Made by a program: the position numbers and the translations under genes
Notes under the pieces: model-generated
Databases searched by the model: none
What the model was told of the DNA's origin: nothing
Seen by the model: only the letters and a program-made list of their open reading frames with translations
Assembly (NCBI GenBank): GCA_051294375.1
Contig: CM119264.1
Coordinates: forward strand, 20,061,189-20,125,188
Source: Paraspadella gotoi
Lineage: Eukaryota; Chaetognatha
Length of the DNA: 64,000 nt
Direction of reading: 5' to 3'
Shown here: positions 11,936 to 23,041 of the stretch, one piece after another
Numbering within the stretch: the stretch's first letter is position 1
Layout of the letters: each line of letters starts with the position of its first letter

Positions 11936-12837
11936 ACCCTTCACAGCAGCATACGTGGGCGAGACCTCCCTCCAAGCTATGATTCGCTTATCAAAGGCCC
12001 CGCCACCACCACGTCCACACAATGATTCCCCCGTCTCCACTCAACGAGACAAGCGGAAACCCTTGCGCAGGCAATGGGCAGGCGATACCTCTCCCTCGAA
12101 TGTAGCAACCTCTGGTTAAAACTCGGCTGAATAAAATATATGCTAGATGGCGTCTGAAATTATGCCAGAAATGGCTAAAATTTTTAATCAATGTGCTAAA
12201 AATTATGCTATATTTTTTTTATAATTTGCGTACACAATGTGTATGAAAGAAAAAAATAATTAATGTAATAATAAATGTCGTTTTGACTTTATTATTATTT
12301 CAAAGAAAGCCGAAATATTTAATACATTGTATTGAAACTAAAAAAAACAAACAAAAAACAAACAAAATCGCACTCGAATAATTTTTTTCTTATAATAGAT
12401 ACCTCATAGGAGAGCTAATTTTAATTATTTTTTTTATATATTTTTATGCCAGTCCCTGGAGGATGATGTCAATAATCACTTGCAAAAAAACATTTTAAAA
12501 TTCCTACAATAGTTTCCAAGATATGGTCATAAACATAAGCCTTAAAAGACAAAATTTATCAGAATAAAATTTTCAAGTTTTTCTTTAGAAAGATTTCTGA
12601 CGCGCTAGTACTAACTATTTAAAAAAATAGAAAACGTTTTGCTGATTTCTTCAAGCATTTACCATAAATAAGTTATACGATGGGTACAACTGAAAGTGAT
12701 ATGTCTCTAGATGACGAAAAATTTTTCTTCAAGTTTTATATTAAAATTTAAGTATTATAACAATAGGATTAAGTGAGATACAAAGATTTGTACTGCTTAG
12801 TTCAAAACTTCAAATCCTTAGTTCTTTAATGGTAAAA

Positions 12838-13505
12838 CAAGTTTGAGCCAACAATGTCGGATCTCCCACGATTATTATCGGTAATTAATTCATTAATAAT
12901 TAAATAATTCAAGTTAATTAATTAATGAGGCAATTAATTAATTAATTTGATCCCAAATGTTTGTTTTTAGGTCTTTTCACCACGACAAAAGCAATGACGA
13001 CGATGAGAATAATGTCGATAACAATTGACTTGATTGATTGACTGATTAATTAATTATTGATTAATTAATTGACTAATTGATTAACTAATTGATTAATTAT
13101 CTGATTTATTAATACATCCTGCTTTTAAATTTAATATAAAAGGAAAAAGAAGCATAATCAATTAGTGAAACAGGTTTTTTGTTTTTTCCATTTAAACTCA
13201 TTTCCACTCAAACGATTCCATCAAAACTTGATTTCCACTTTAATCACACACCTTTCTACCCAAATACAAAATTTCAAGTCAATCGCCCGATCCACTCATG
13301 AGTAATTGGTGTTCAAATAGTGAAATATATTTTTTTGTTTTTTCCATTTAAACTCATTTCCACTCAGACGATTCCATCGAAACTTCATATCCAGCTCAAT
13401 CACACACTTCCCTACCCAAACACAAAATTTCATTCCAATTCATCCATCCAATCACGAGTAATTGGTGTTTTTTGCTAAGGTGGGACGGATGGACATGGGA
13501 CATCT
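12838..13505 (-). mobile_element. Hairpin-ended repeat, copy B (inverted to copy A)
   Basis: It begins with the reverse complement of the family's right end (CAAGTTTGAGCCAACAATGT, then CGGATCTCCC) and contains the same body segments in reverse (CATTTAAACTCATTTCCACT). It stops after GGTGGGACGGATGGACAT, so the hairpin end is missing. With copy A it forms an inverted pair. Confidence 0.6.
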
Positions 13506-15279
13506 TTCTAAAATATTTTTATTATATTTTATCCATAATTATTTACACAGCTTTTGTTTAAATTAGAGTTAAAAGTATAACAGTTTTTTGCAATAAAAAT
13601 TTCAATGAAGGCATATGAAATTTTTTATTTTTCTTTTGTAATTTGAAAAGGAAAGACTGAATTACATTTTGATTACCATTAAATTTTCTCTACTGCATAA
13701 ATTTGCTTGTATTTTTCAGTTAAAGTAAAAAACAAGCACAAATTGTTGTAATAGCTTGATAAAATGTTAGAGGGTGATTGTTGTGGGCGATGCCGGCGGA
13801 CGCCGGCCGGGCTTGAGAAGCACGAGACCCTCTAACGTATGAACTACAATGTCAGTTAACCACACGGCGGCACGGTCGACCACAATGTTGCCCACAGTAT
13901 AGGATCTGCGAATATGAATACACAAGAGACGGGGACGCCAACTAGATTAGGACACACACTCGAACACGTACTTTCTATGATAATTAATACACGATGCTCA
14001 CAGGGCTGAAAGGGAAAACAATAATATAAATAGACATGAATCAAATAGACAATGTTTAATAATAACATGCATCGGCAAGTTCAGAGTCTTTGAGATTGTC
14101 CATGATATTGTCTCCAACAAAAATGTCTTTTTAAATATTAAAAATGATAAATATAAAAATGTTTTCAGCTTGATATAAACAGTCTGGATGTCTACCTTCT
14201 TCTCTGTGAAAAAAAATCGTCCTTTTTCATTATCTTTAACTGCAAACAAAACGCTTGACACTCTGCTTGTTTATCATAATAAAATTTTAAAAAATTATAT
14301 AGCTGGCGACATATTTGACAAAGCAAGACATTATTGTGTTTATTTGTATGGATAATTTTCTTTTAAATATAACAACCTTTATACTAGGATTTTAATTCGA
14401 TTATCTATCATCCATTTTAATTAAGAAAAAGAATTTCGCGGAATAGCCCATTGGAAAGGGTTCATTGAATGACTTAATGATCGAATTTTTTAGGTTTCTT
14501 TACTGCCCCCATTTTACAAGACATAATAGGTAATGATTGCCTATACAAGTAATTTATTTTTACCTGAGATAAAAAATATTATTGAATTTTGAATGGATTG
14601 GAAAAAGAAAGGACAAAGCTTGCCCAATACTTATTGCCCATTGCTTTAAAACCAAAGATAATTAATAATTTGTTAGATTATCAAAATAATAAAATATAAT
14701 CAAAATATAACTCAGAGAAATAGATAGGTTACTTTTTGTTGCATTTAAAATTAATTTTATAAAAATTAGAACAATAAAAACATTTATATGTTGAAAACCT
14801 TACTTCCGGTTAAGGCCACGCCCCAATATAACGATATTTTTTCGAATTAATAAAACAAAACTAGCTACTGGTGTTTTTTAACTAATAATGGTGAAAAATT
14901 CTTAAGTTTTAGCATATTAAAACTCTTTCTTTAAAAATTATTATCATTTTTCGTCAAATTATTTTTGCTTCAGTACTAGTTCACTTTGACGCTCTATTGG
15001 GTTTATTAGCAAAAACATTTTTTGGTCAAACAGGCTTTTAAAATGAATTTAAGACAAGAAATAATGGGAAACCGGACCGAGTGAGAACTATGTATGGGGT
15101 TTTTTCAGGCTGGGGAACTCTATTGTACATGAATTTTTTAAAAATTATTTTTCTTTAAATCTTTTTTTCAATTAAATTTTCTCAAAAACGTTCTTTGGAA
15201 AAAATTTAAAAACCACTCTAGGGCATGTACGAAGGTCTCCCCTAATGATTCGAAGTAGTTTCCCGAAGGATAGGAATGG

Positions 15280-15314
15280 CTGAAGAAGACTCGTATGTGA
15301 GTCGAAACATGTCC
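15280..15314 (+). ncRNA. Hammerhead-like tail
   Basis: It reads CTGAAGA, AGACTC, loop GTATGT, GAGTC, GAAACATGTCC. Stem II pairs perfectly over five bases and the GAAA box is intact. It is followed by an A-rich AAAATAAAAGCG stretch as in the other copies. A degraded relative is at 16380-16405. Confidence 0.45.
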
Positions 15315-16611
15315 GTTTCACTTAAAATAAAAGCGTTGTTTTCCCTCTTATCAAAACTTTGTTCATTAATTAATAATAATTAATTAAATAATAATCATAA
15401 TAATAATTAATTAAATAATAATGATTTTAATTTTATAATAGGACTGAATAAAACAATTATTTCTCAACAGCATAAAATTATTTAATGCATTCAAATACTT
15501 CCAAAAAAATTTGTCTCCAACTGTTTTCACCTCTTTTTGATCAAGAGGATTATTGATATTATTATTAATATTATATCATAATATTTTTTATCAGATCTAG
15601 GGCAAAAAATGATCCTTAGCAAGCAGTAAAAAAGATTTATCCCCTATAAAATAAACCAGGCTTGAATTGTTGCTGCATAATGTGATGATGCAATCTTGAT
15701 TTTTTTTTGTCTTGTTTGATATTTGGTTCTGATAATACATCCAGAAGTAAATAAAAATGATAATTTTGCTCCTAGAAAGCTTACCCGGAGCCCTATAACT
15801 TTTATTGATACTTTATAATATAAAAAAACGCTAAGTGATTGCGACGATAAAAATATTCTGGAGCATCTACAGCATTAATGTATTTCTAATACTGCTCTTA
15901 ACATATGACATATGAATTAAGATTCATCTCTGAATCTATCCTAATGAAGATGATGCAATAACCAATTGACATGAGACTGAGAAAAGGCAGGAATTTTTAA
16001 TAGTAACAGTTTAACTCAAAAAGGGAATCGGAAATTAGTATAAATAAAAAGTAGATATAAAAAAGATTTAAAAAAAGGAAGCATTTTTGGACAACTCATT
16101 TTTTTTACATAGAACTCATGTATATTTTGTTGTATATAAATAAAACATATTTCATATTAATCACAAAAGCCCAGTTTCTCGATATCTAAATTTTATTTTT
16201 TGATTCTTACATTAAAATGCCAAAAAATAGCTGAAAAGTAACCGCGACAATTTTTTTTTTCCATCATGGTAACGGACATGATTCAACTATTTTTACCAGT
16301 CTAAAATGAATTTAAAATTTCTCTCTCTCTCTCTCACTTTTATGAAATGTTTGGCAAAAAATTCTTAAATTCACCTTGCTCGAAAAAAGAATCGAAACAT
16401 GTCCGTTTATTAAGAGGAAGGGTCATAAAGCTTAACAATGAGTAGAGTACACTTCAATATAATACAACTAAAAAATGAAGAAACTTTTTCGAAATTATTC
16501 TCATGATATGGTTGTTAAAAAATTCTAGATAAAATGTTCAAATATGGTAAATTTAAATTTTGACGAGGAGAGCACAGAAATTAATCTTGTTACTTCGTTG
16601 GTTTCCACTAG

Positions 16612-16743
16612 TTAAAAAGAATGATAATCAAAAAGAGTCGCAGCCTGCATGTCTTTCTATTAATTTTTTCGAATTACCCCGTGAGCAAAATCTAGTTACA
16701 CGAAAGAAAAATCATTGCCATGGTTTACTGCATCGAGATAAAC
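16612..16743 (+). CDS. Possible cassette exon of the FN3 gene
   Basis: The 132-bp segment is open between an acceptor (gtttccactag) and a donor (ATAAAC|gtaagc). It is phase 1 at both ends, exactly what the neighbouring exons require, so it can be included or skipped without breaking the frame. It would add 44 residues to the linker between domains 5 and 6, including NFFELPREQNLVTRKKNHCH, then GLLHRDK, and is not an FN3 module. The His/Cys cluster echoes inserts in nearby domains. No transcript evidence is available, so chance remains possible. Confidence 0.4.
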
Positions 16744-17031
16744 GTAAGCTTTTTTTAAATAAATATGAAATGTTTGAGGTTTTTTCTGTTACAATTTTTT
16801 TAAATTGATCTTTATTAATAACTGGAAACTGAAATTTTTTTTGCAAATATGTCAAAGTCGTCAAATTGATGGCTCATCGCATCTCTTAATAATAAAACGA
16901 TTTTGAATAATTTTTAATAAATAAATAAATTTTTAATTTTTAATTCAGTTCTCCAGCTCCAGCTCAAACTCCATTTCCGGCAAAAAAGTTTTATTACTTT
17001 TATTTTACTCTATTTTTCATTTGTATTTTAG

Positions 17032-17139
17032 AGCCTCCTGGTATTCCACGTGGTCCTATTAATATTAGAGATGTAACCAGCCAATCTTGCGTGATTTCAT
17101 GGTCAACGCCACTTGACTTAGGAAATTCTCCTCTTTTGG
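17032..17139 (+). CDS. FN3 gene exon: first half of domain 6
   Basis: The acceptor is ttgtattttag and the donor TTTTGG|gtaagc, phase 1 at both ends. It encodes PPGIPRGPINIRDVTSQSC and VISWSTPLDLGNSPLL: strands A to C with the core Trp; the usual DGG turn is LGN here. Confidence 0.87.
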
Positions 17140-17479
17140 GTAAGCATAAAAAGGTATATGTATTATTATATTATTTTACAATCCAGCATTAAATTATTAA
17201 ACTGCTAAATAATATTTTGTTAATTATTTTTAATTTGACCTAATAAAAATTACTATAATAATGTATTTATTTAATAATAACGATATTTAATTTTTTTTAA
17301 AGTTTTATCCCAATTATCTTCAAATTTTACAAAATATTTTAACACTTTTTCAAGTGTTTAGAAATCTGTTTAAAAATAAAAAGTTTTGAATGTTTACTAT
17401 ACTTTATATCATTTAATAATACAATGCCTCGGTATATCAACAATACTATGAATAAATATAAAAAGTTTTATTCAAAAAG

Positions 17480-17705
17480 AATTAATAATAATATTGTGGA
17501 AGACGATGCACACAAGGTCCCGAACTTCGGATCGGGCTGTAGTCTGACACTACAGGTGGGTTAGACGCCCAGACCCGCTTTTGCTTGTGTGAATCAGCAG
17601 GGCGCGAACCCGAGTCCTTTGGGTCGGGAGGAACTCGTGCTACCTCCGGCGCCATAGGTGCTGCTGATTCTCGGATGAGTAGTGGGGTATGAAATACTAC
17701 CACTA
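17480..17705 (-). mobile_element. SINE-like repeat R1, diverged copy
   Basis: This GC-rich patch in an AT-rich intron has the same block order as R1 copies at 26045, 47738 and 62588: a CCCGA...TTCGG start, a short palindromic part, GGGTTAGACGCCC, a clause GGGCGCGAACCCGAGTC, then TTTGGGTCGGGAGG. A tRNA-like origin is plausible on the minus strand but the boxes are imperfect. Confidence 0.45.
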
Positions 17706-17848
17706 CAATATGTAGTGTTTGGTAAAGTGAAAAGTGATAAATTTTGTTATGACCTTATAAATTACGTTGTTTTTATCCAAGGAGAGCGGTTATTTTTCAG
17801 TTACTTTTTAAGTTACTTTTAAAGATTCTTGGAACGCCTGTTTTTCAG

Positions 17849-18038
17849 GTTATAATGTTGAAGTAAGAAATACAAAAAATAAAGAATGGTATCACCGCGG
17901 ATTTTCAAGGGGCTACTTTAACTCGCTAATGGTCGATAGTCTTGCTGATGGTCAATCATATGAATTCAGAATATCTGCTGAAAATAAAATTGGGATCTCA
18001 GCCCCATTATATTCCGAAACATGTGTAACTACAAGGAG
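17849..18038 (+). CDS. FN3 gene exon: second half of domain 6
   Basis: The acceptor is tgtttttcag and the donor AGGAG|gtaatt, phase 1 in and 2 out. It encodes YNVEVRNTKNKEWYHRGFSR, then SLADGQSYEFRISAENKIG, with the tyrosine corner, and ends ETCVTTRR/S. Confidence 0.87.
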
Positions 18039-18133
18039 GTAATTAAATTAAGCAACAGATTAAAAGAGTCTATTTATGTTTTTGAGTGATATTTTATTTT
18101 CAATATTTATTTTGTTGTTGTATATCATTTCAG

Positions 18134-18209
18134 CAATTTACAACTTCCTCTTCCACCACCTGGAACGTTGCAAGTTTCGAATATAACTCATGATTCTGTT
18201 ACTTTACAG
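18134..18209 (+). CDS. FN3 gene exon: domain 7, A-B strands
   Basis: The acceptor is tcatttcag and the donor TTACAG|gtataa, phase 2 in and 0 out. It encodes NLQLPLPPPGTLQVSNITHD, then SVTLQ. Domain 7 is split over four small exons, unlike its neighbours. Confidence 0.85.
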
Positions 18210-18268
18210 GTATAATAATAGCTTCAAAATGGTGTATAAATAGGCATAATATCAATTGTCCTTTTTAG

Positions 18269-18331
18269 TGGCTGTCTCCAATAGATTTAGATGGTCCTCC
18301 TATCTCTGCATACGTTGTAGAAAAAAGAGAG
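18269..18331 (+). CDS. FN3 gene exon: domain 7, C strand
   Basis: The acceptor is cctttttag and the donor AGAGAG|gtaagt, phase 0 at both ends. It encodes WLSPIDLDGPPISAYVVEKR plus E. The core Trp opens the exon after a 59-bp intron. Confidence 0.85.
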
Positions 18332-18490
18332 GTAAGTTGATTAAAAGTGTTTACCAAATATTCAATATTGGGATTTTAGTCACCTTTTTATTCTAATTCA
18401 TTTCAGCATGTTTCCAATTATTCAAAGTTTGAGTTAATAATACATAGCAGTTTAATCTTCTCATCCAATAATTCTGATATATTCACATAG

Positions 18491-18565
18491 GTACACCAAT
18501 CCACATGGGTGACTATTGCAAGATTACCCCCAAATGAAACAAAATTTATAGCTGGAAATCTTCAG
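18491..18565 (+). CDS. FN3 gene exon: domain 7, C'-E strands
   Basis: The acceptor is attcacatag and the donor CTTCAG|gtttaa (weak after +2), phase 0 at both ends. It encodes VHQSTWVTIARLPPNETKFI, then AGNLQ. Confidence 0.82.
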
Positions 18566-18626
18566 GTTTAACTTTATAATTTAAAATTCCAAATAATAGT
18601 TTTTTACTTTTGGTTTTGCTTTTCAG

Positions 18627-18726
18627 GAGGGAATGGAATATTATTTTTCCGTCATTGTCGAGAATTCGGATGGACAAAGTGAACCTTTATTAACAGAAAA
18701 AAGGATTAAGCCTATTAAACCTTTAG
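18627..18726 (+). CDS. FN3 gene exon: domain 7, F-G strands
   Basis: The acceptor is gcttttcag and the donor TTTAG|gtaatg, phase 0 in and 1 out. It encodes EGMEYYFSVIVENSDGQSEP and the linker RIKPIKPL, which joins VPGKPQGPLK of domain 8. Confidence 0.86.
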
Positions 18727-19167
18727 GTAATGTTATAAGAATTCTCAAAAAATTTAAAGAATTGTACAAGGTGACACACCGTAACCCGCCGTTAAAAAAA
18801 ATCGTCGTTTGCAAACCTGTTTTTTTTCTGTAGTAAAAACCAAAGTCATTTATATATCCTAATTTCATATTGATTGGTTATGATTTTACTTGGCAATGAG
18901 CGGAGAAAAGTTGCCTTAAAAATCGTCTTTCATTTTAAAACTCAAATCTTTTTTTTTTCAATATTTTTATCTAACTTTCGGACTATTTTTTAAGGAACTT
19001 TTAAATATAAAGGAACTTTTAAATATAAACTTATTAATATCTTCTGAAAGCTCTTGAAAATTTAAAGAGATTGATATCTTCAAAAATTTTGTTACATAGA
19101 AATAAGCATAACTAGCTTTAATTTAATCAAGGTAATCAAAATTAGAATAATAAACATGTAAAATATA

Positions 19168-19290
19168 TTTTTAGTCGGATCTGCTTATCAGCAGATCCCG
19201 ACGGGTCCGCCCCTCAAATATTGTCGGGCACACACTTATATCATGTCAGAACATCGAATTATGATTAATTATGCAAAAAAAAACGATGTC

Positions 19291-19333
<43 letters not shown>

Positions 19334-21333
19334 GTCTGTCTGTCTGTCGTCTGTCTGTCGTCGTCCGTCCGTCCCTCCGTCCGTCCACCTTAGCAAAAAA
19401 CTCCAATTACTCGTGATTGGATGGATGGATTGGTATGAATTTTTGTGTGTGGGGTAGGAAACTGTGTGATTTAGATGGATATGAAGTTTCGAGGAATCGT
19501 GCGAGTGGAAATTGGTTTAAATGGAAAAAACAAAAAAATATATTTCACTATTTGAACGCCAATTGCTCATGAGTGGATAGGGCAATTGACTTGAAATTTT
19601 GTATGATGGTAGGAAAGTGTGTGATTGAGCTGGATATAAAGTTTCGATGGAATCGTGAGAGTGGAAATGAGTTAAAATGGAAAAAACAAAAGTCATATTT
19701 ACTTGAAGTATTTTTACTTAAATTTACTCATAATTATTATGTTTATTAAAAATTGGATAGATAAATCGAAATTGAATTTTGTGTGTGGGTAGGAAAGTAT
19801 GTGATAAAGCTGGATATAATTTTTTTGATGGAATCGTAGGAGTGGAAAAGAGTTCAAATTAGAAAACCAAAAGACACATTTATTTGAATTTTTTAAAGTT
19901 TCTCTCTCTCTATCTCTCTCTGATTGATTGATTGATTGATTGATTGAACCAAATTATGCCAATTGACAAAAATATGCCAGTTGACCAAATTCTTAAAGTT
20001 GACCAAATTCTGCAAGTTGATCAAGTTCTTGCAAGTTGACCAAATTATGCCTGTTGACCAAATTATGCCAGTTGATAAAATTATGCCAGTTGACCAAATT
20101 ATGCCGGTTGACAAAATTATGTTAATTGATCAAATTATGTCAGTTGACCAAATTATGTCAGTAGACCAAATTATGTCAGTTAACCAAATTATGTCAGTTG
20201 ACCAAATTATGCAAGTTGATTAAATTATGCAAGTTGACCAAGTTAGCTTATTACCACTTAATTATCGATTGACCTGGAATTTGTGTATGTAGAAAAAGTG
20301 TGTGATTGAACAGGAAACCAAGTTTCGATGAAATCTTTTGAGTGGAAATGAGTTTAAATGGAAAAAAAAACAAAAAACCTGTTTCACTTATTGATTATGA
20401 TTCTTTTTCCTTTTATATTAAATGTATATGCAGGATGTATTAATAAATCAAATAATTAATCAGTTAATTAATCAATTAGTAAATAAATTAATCAATAATT
20501 AATTAATTAGTCAATCAATCCGTCCATCCGTCCACCTTAGCAAAAAGCTCCAATAACTCGTGATTGGCTGGTTGGATTGGAATGGAATTTTGTGTGTGGG
20601 TAGGAAAGTGTGTGATAAAGCTGGATATAAAGTTTCGACGGAATCGTGTGAGTGGAAAAGAGTTTAAGTGGAAAAAACATAAGTCGCATTTACTAAAATA
20701 TTTTTACTTATTTCAACTAATAAGTACTCTAATTAATCATAATTGGATGGATAGATTGAGTTCAAATTTTTTGTGTGGGTAGAAAAATGTGTAACGACGC
20801 TTGATATAAAGTTTCGGTGGAAACGTACGAGTGGAAATGAGTTTAAAATGAAAAAAAATGAGTCACATTTACTTTAATATTTTTTACTTATTTTAACCCA
20901 TATAGATTGAGATGAAATTTTGTGAGCGGGTAGAAAAGTGTGTGAAGAAGCTAGATATAAAGTTTTGGACGGAATGCAAGTTGAAAAAATTATGCAAGTT
21001 GAAAAAATGATGCAAGTTAAAAAAATCTAAAAGTATAAGGATCGTCGCAATTGCATAAAAAGAGAGAGAGAGAGAAAGAGAGAGAGTGAAGAGGAGAGAG
21101 TGAGAGAGAGAGAGTGAGAGAGAGAGAAGGAGACATAAAATAAAATAGAGGATATTGTTTGTTTTGACAAAATGTAAACAAAACATTTAATAACTGTCCT
21201 GACTCAATTTAAGGACATCGATGATGACAAGCTGAATATAAATTATAATTAATTATTAAAACTAATTAATTAATTAATCGATTAATTAATTAATTATCGT
21301 AGGCAGATCCGACATTGTTTGCTTAAACTTGTT
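19168..21333 (+). mobile_element. Hairpin-ended Helitron/HINE-like repeat, copy C (long form)
   Basis: It starts TTTTTAGTCGGATCTGC with a loop TATC and the closing AGCAGATCCCGAC. A (GTCT)n/(GTCC)n tract lies at about 19288-19388, then several repeats of the GAGTGGAAATGAGTTTAAAT type, an 18-bp minisatellite at 19950-20235, an ATTA-rich part, a (GA)n tract at 21061-21128, and the right end GCAGATCCGACATTGTTTGC. It encodes no protein. Confidence 0.7.
19950..20235 (+). repeat. 18-bp minisatellite in copy C
   Basis: It has about 15 units of the type CAAATTATGCCAGTTGAC, with substitutions, preceded by (TTGA)n. The same array runs in reverse at 23805-24030 in copy D, and a related unit forms the array at 28381-28930. 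Confidence 0.9.
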
Positions 21334-21587
21334 TAAAAATGTTCAGAGAGTTAGAAAAAACAAGTTTGAGCAAACAATGTCGGATCTGCAATTGCGACGA
21401 TCTTTATGCTTTTAAGATTTTTTAACTTGCATAATTTTTCACATTAATTAATTAATTAATTAACTAATTAATTAATTTAAACATTTATTAGTAATCATTA
21501 ATATTAAAGATTCAAGTAAATGTGACTTATGTTTTTTCCATCTAAACTCATTTCCACTGGCACAATTCCGTCAAAACTTTATATAGT

Positions 21588-21755
21588 TATTATATATTAA
21601 TAAATATTTAAAAGCTTCAGTGCAACAATCCAATGAACTAAATCAAAAAGTTACATTGAAAATCGATTTAGTAGTAAAAGGAAAAAAAAATTTAAAGAGA
21701 ACTAGGAGTTATAAAAAGTGTTCAATTTGTGGCCCGCCTTACTAGATATTAGGCC
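21588..21755 (+). pseudogene. Broken duplicate of the segment at 22119-22340
   Basis: It matches 22125-22285 closely from TTATATATTAATAAATATTT through the AAAAAGTGTTCAATT block but carries indels and diverges after TTACTAGATAT. The downstream splice-donor-like site of the better copy is absent. Confidence 0.55.
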
Positions 21756-22118
21756 GGAACAGGTTGAAAACTAGAAGTTCTCTCAAATGGTTAATGGTTA
21801 ATGGTTAAGCGACTATTAAATAATATGAAAATGAAAATAATTTTTAAAATTTGCTTATCAATTTTTTATAGATTCTGATAGAGCTTTAAAAGTTAGATAA
21901 AGGTTATTAGTACAACTTTTTTTTGTTTATTAATGAAAAATTTAAAAAAATAAAATTCAGCCAATAATGATGATGATGATAATTTTTTAAGGTTTTTTCT
22001 ATTTTTAACCAATTTATTGTCAAAATTTGAAAAATTATAGTACTAACTTTCATTTAACTTTTAAAGCTCTACAAGAATCCGTTCTTAAAAAATCAATTTT
22101 TAAAATTTTTTTTATCAT

Positions 22119-22340
22119 TTGTTATATATTAATAAATATTTAAAAGCTTCAGTGCAACAACCCAATGAACTAATTCAAAAAGTTACATTGAAAATCGATT
22201 TAGTAGTAGAAGGAAAAGAAATTTTTTTGAGAGAACTAGAAGTTATAAAAAGTGTTCAATTTTGGCCCACCTTACTAGATATATTGCATGTGATTAAACA
22301 ATGTTATCGGAATAATAATTTTATCAATTTTATGTATTTT
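22119..22340 (+). pseudogene. Possible captured gene fragment
   Basis: The segment is open with protein-like composition: SVQQPNELIQKVTLKIDLVV, then EGKEIFLRELEVIKSVQFWP, then TLLDILHVIKQCYRNNNFIN. It ends at a good donor-like site, ATTTT|gtaagt, in phase 0. I do not recognise the family. It lies within the repeat pair and is duplicated, so capture of a host exon by the repeat is one explanation; a chance open frame is the other. Confidence 0.35.
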
Positions 22341-22406
22341 GTAAGTATTTTAATTATTTTTATTCAGTGAGTAAAATAACTTTTTTATTCGCTAATTTTT
22401 ATTTCG

Positions 22407-22446
<40 letters not shown>

Positions 22447-22999
22447 CAATTGCAACGATCCTTATGCTCATTTTTTCTGCTCTCTCTCGAAGAGAAAAGG
22501 CCGAGACCGACGGAGACGCGCAGATCTGACCCATTCGACCGATTGACCGATCGACGGACGGACTGACCTGACTCTTTCTCCACTCTTTTCTCTCCTCTCT
22601 CTATTTCTCTCTCTCTCTCTCTCTCCAAACTTTACTAGGACGAGCTCAAACAAAACAGATTTAGATTCACTGGATCACATTTTAGAGAGACCGTCAACTA
22701 CTTTCTTACAAAGTTTCTATTACTTTTTACTGGAGATTCTTCTACGATTTATTTGATTCTTCTACGCGATTATTGATCCTTCTCGATTTGATCTCGATTT
22801 TCTCCACGGATTTTATTTACATTTATTACATTTATTTACGTTTTATTCACGCATTATTCTTTTCCGACTTTTCGAGCTTCAGTTATAAAACCTTTTGGAT
22901 ACTTTTCGTCAGATAAGTTACAACCAAGTGGACCATCCTCCTCAAGAGGCTCTCTCTCTCTTTCTTTGCAATTGCGACGATCCTATGCTCATTTTTCTG

Positions 23000-23041
<42 letters not shown>

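Larger units (their letters stand above)
8260..17031. other. Large repeat-filled intron of the FN3 gene
   Basis: This 8.8-kb interval separates domains 5 and 6, whose junction is in frame (KKPE|PPGIPRGP). Its main contents are listed separately: a SINE-like unit, two hairpin-ended repeats in inverted orientation, two hammerhead-like tails and one possible cassette exon. The rest (about 13510-15270 and 15350-16600) is AT-rich with no recognised feature, apart from a GC-rich patch at about 13785-13900. Confidence 0.7.

Noticed and set aside
17480-17705. Functional tRNA gene
   Set aside because: A GGTTCGANTCC-like word is present, but no cloverleaf with a 7-bp acceptor stem could be traced and the unit matches dispersed R1 copies.
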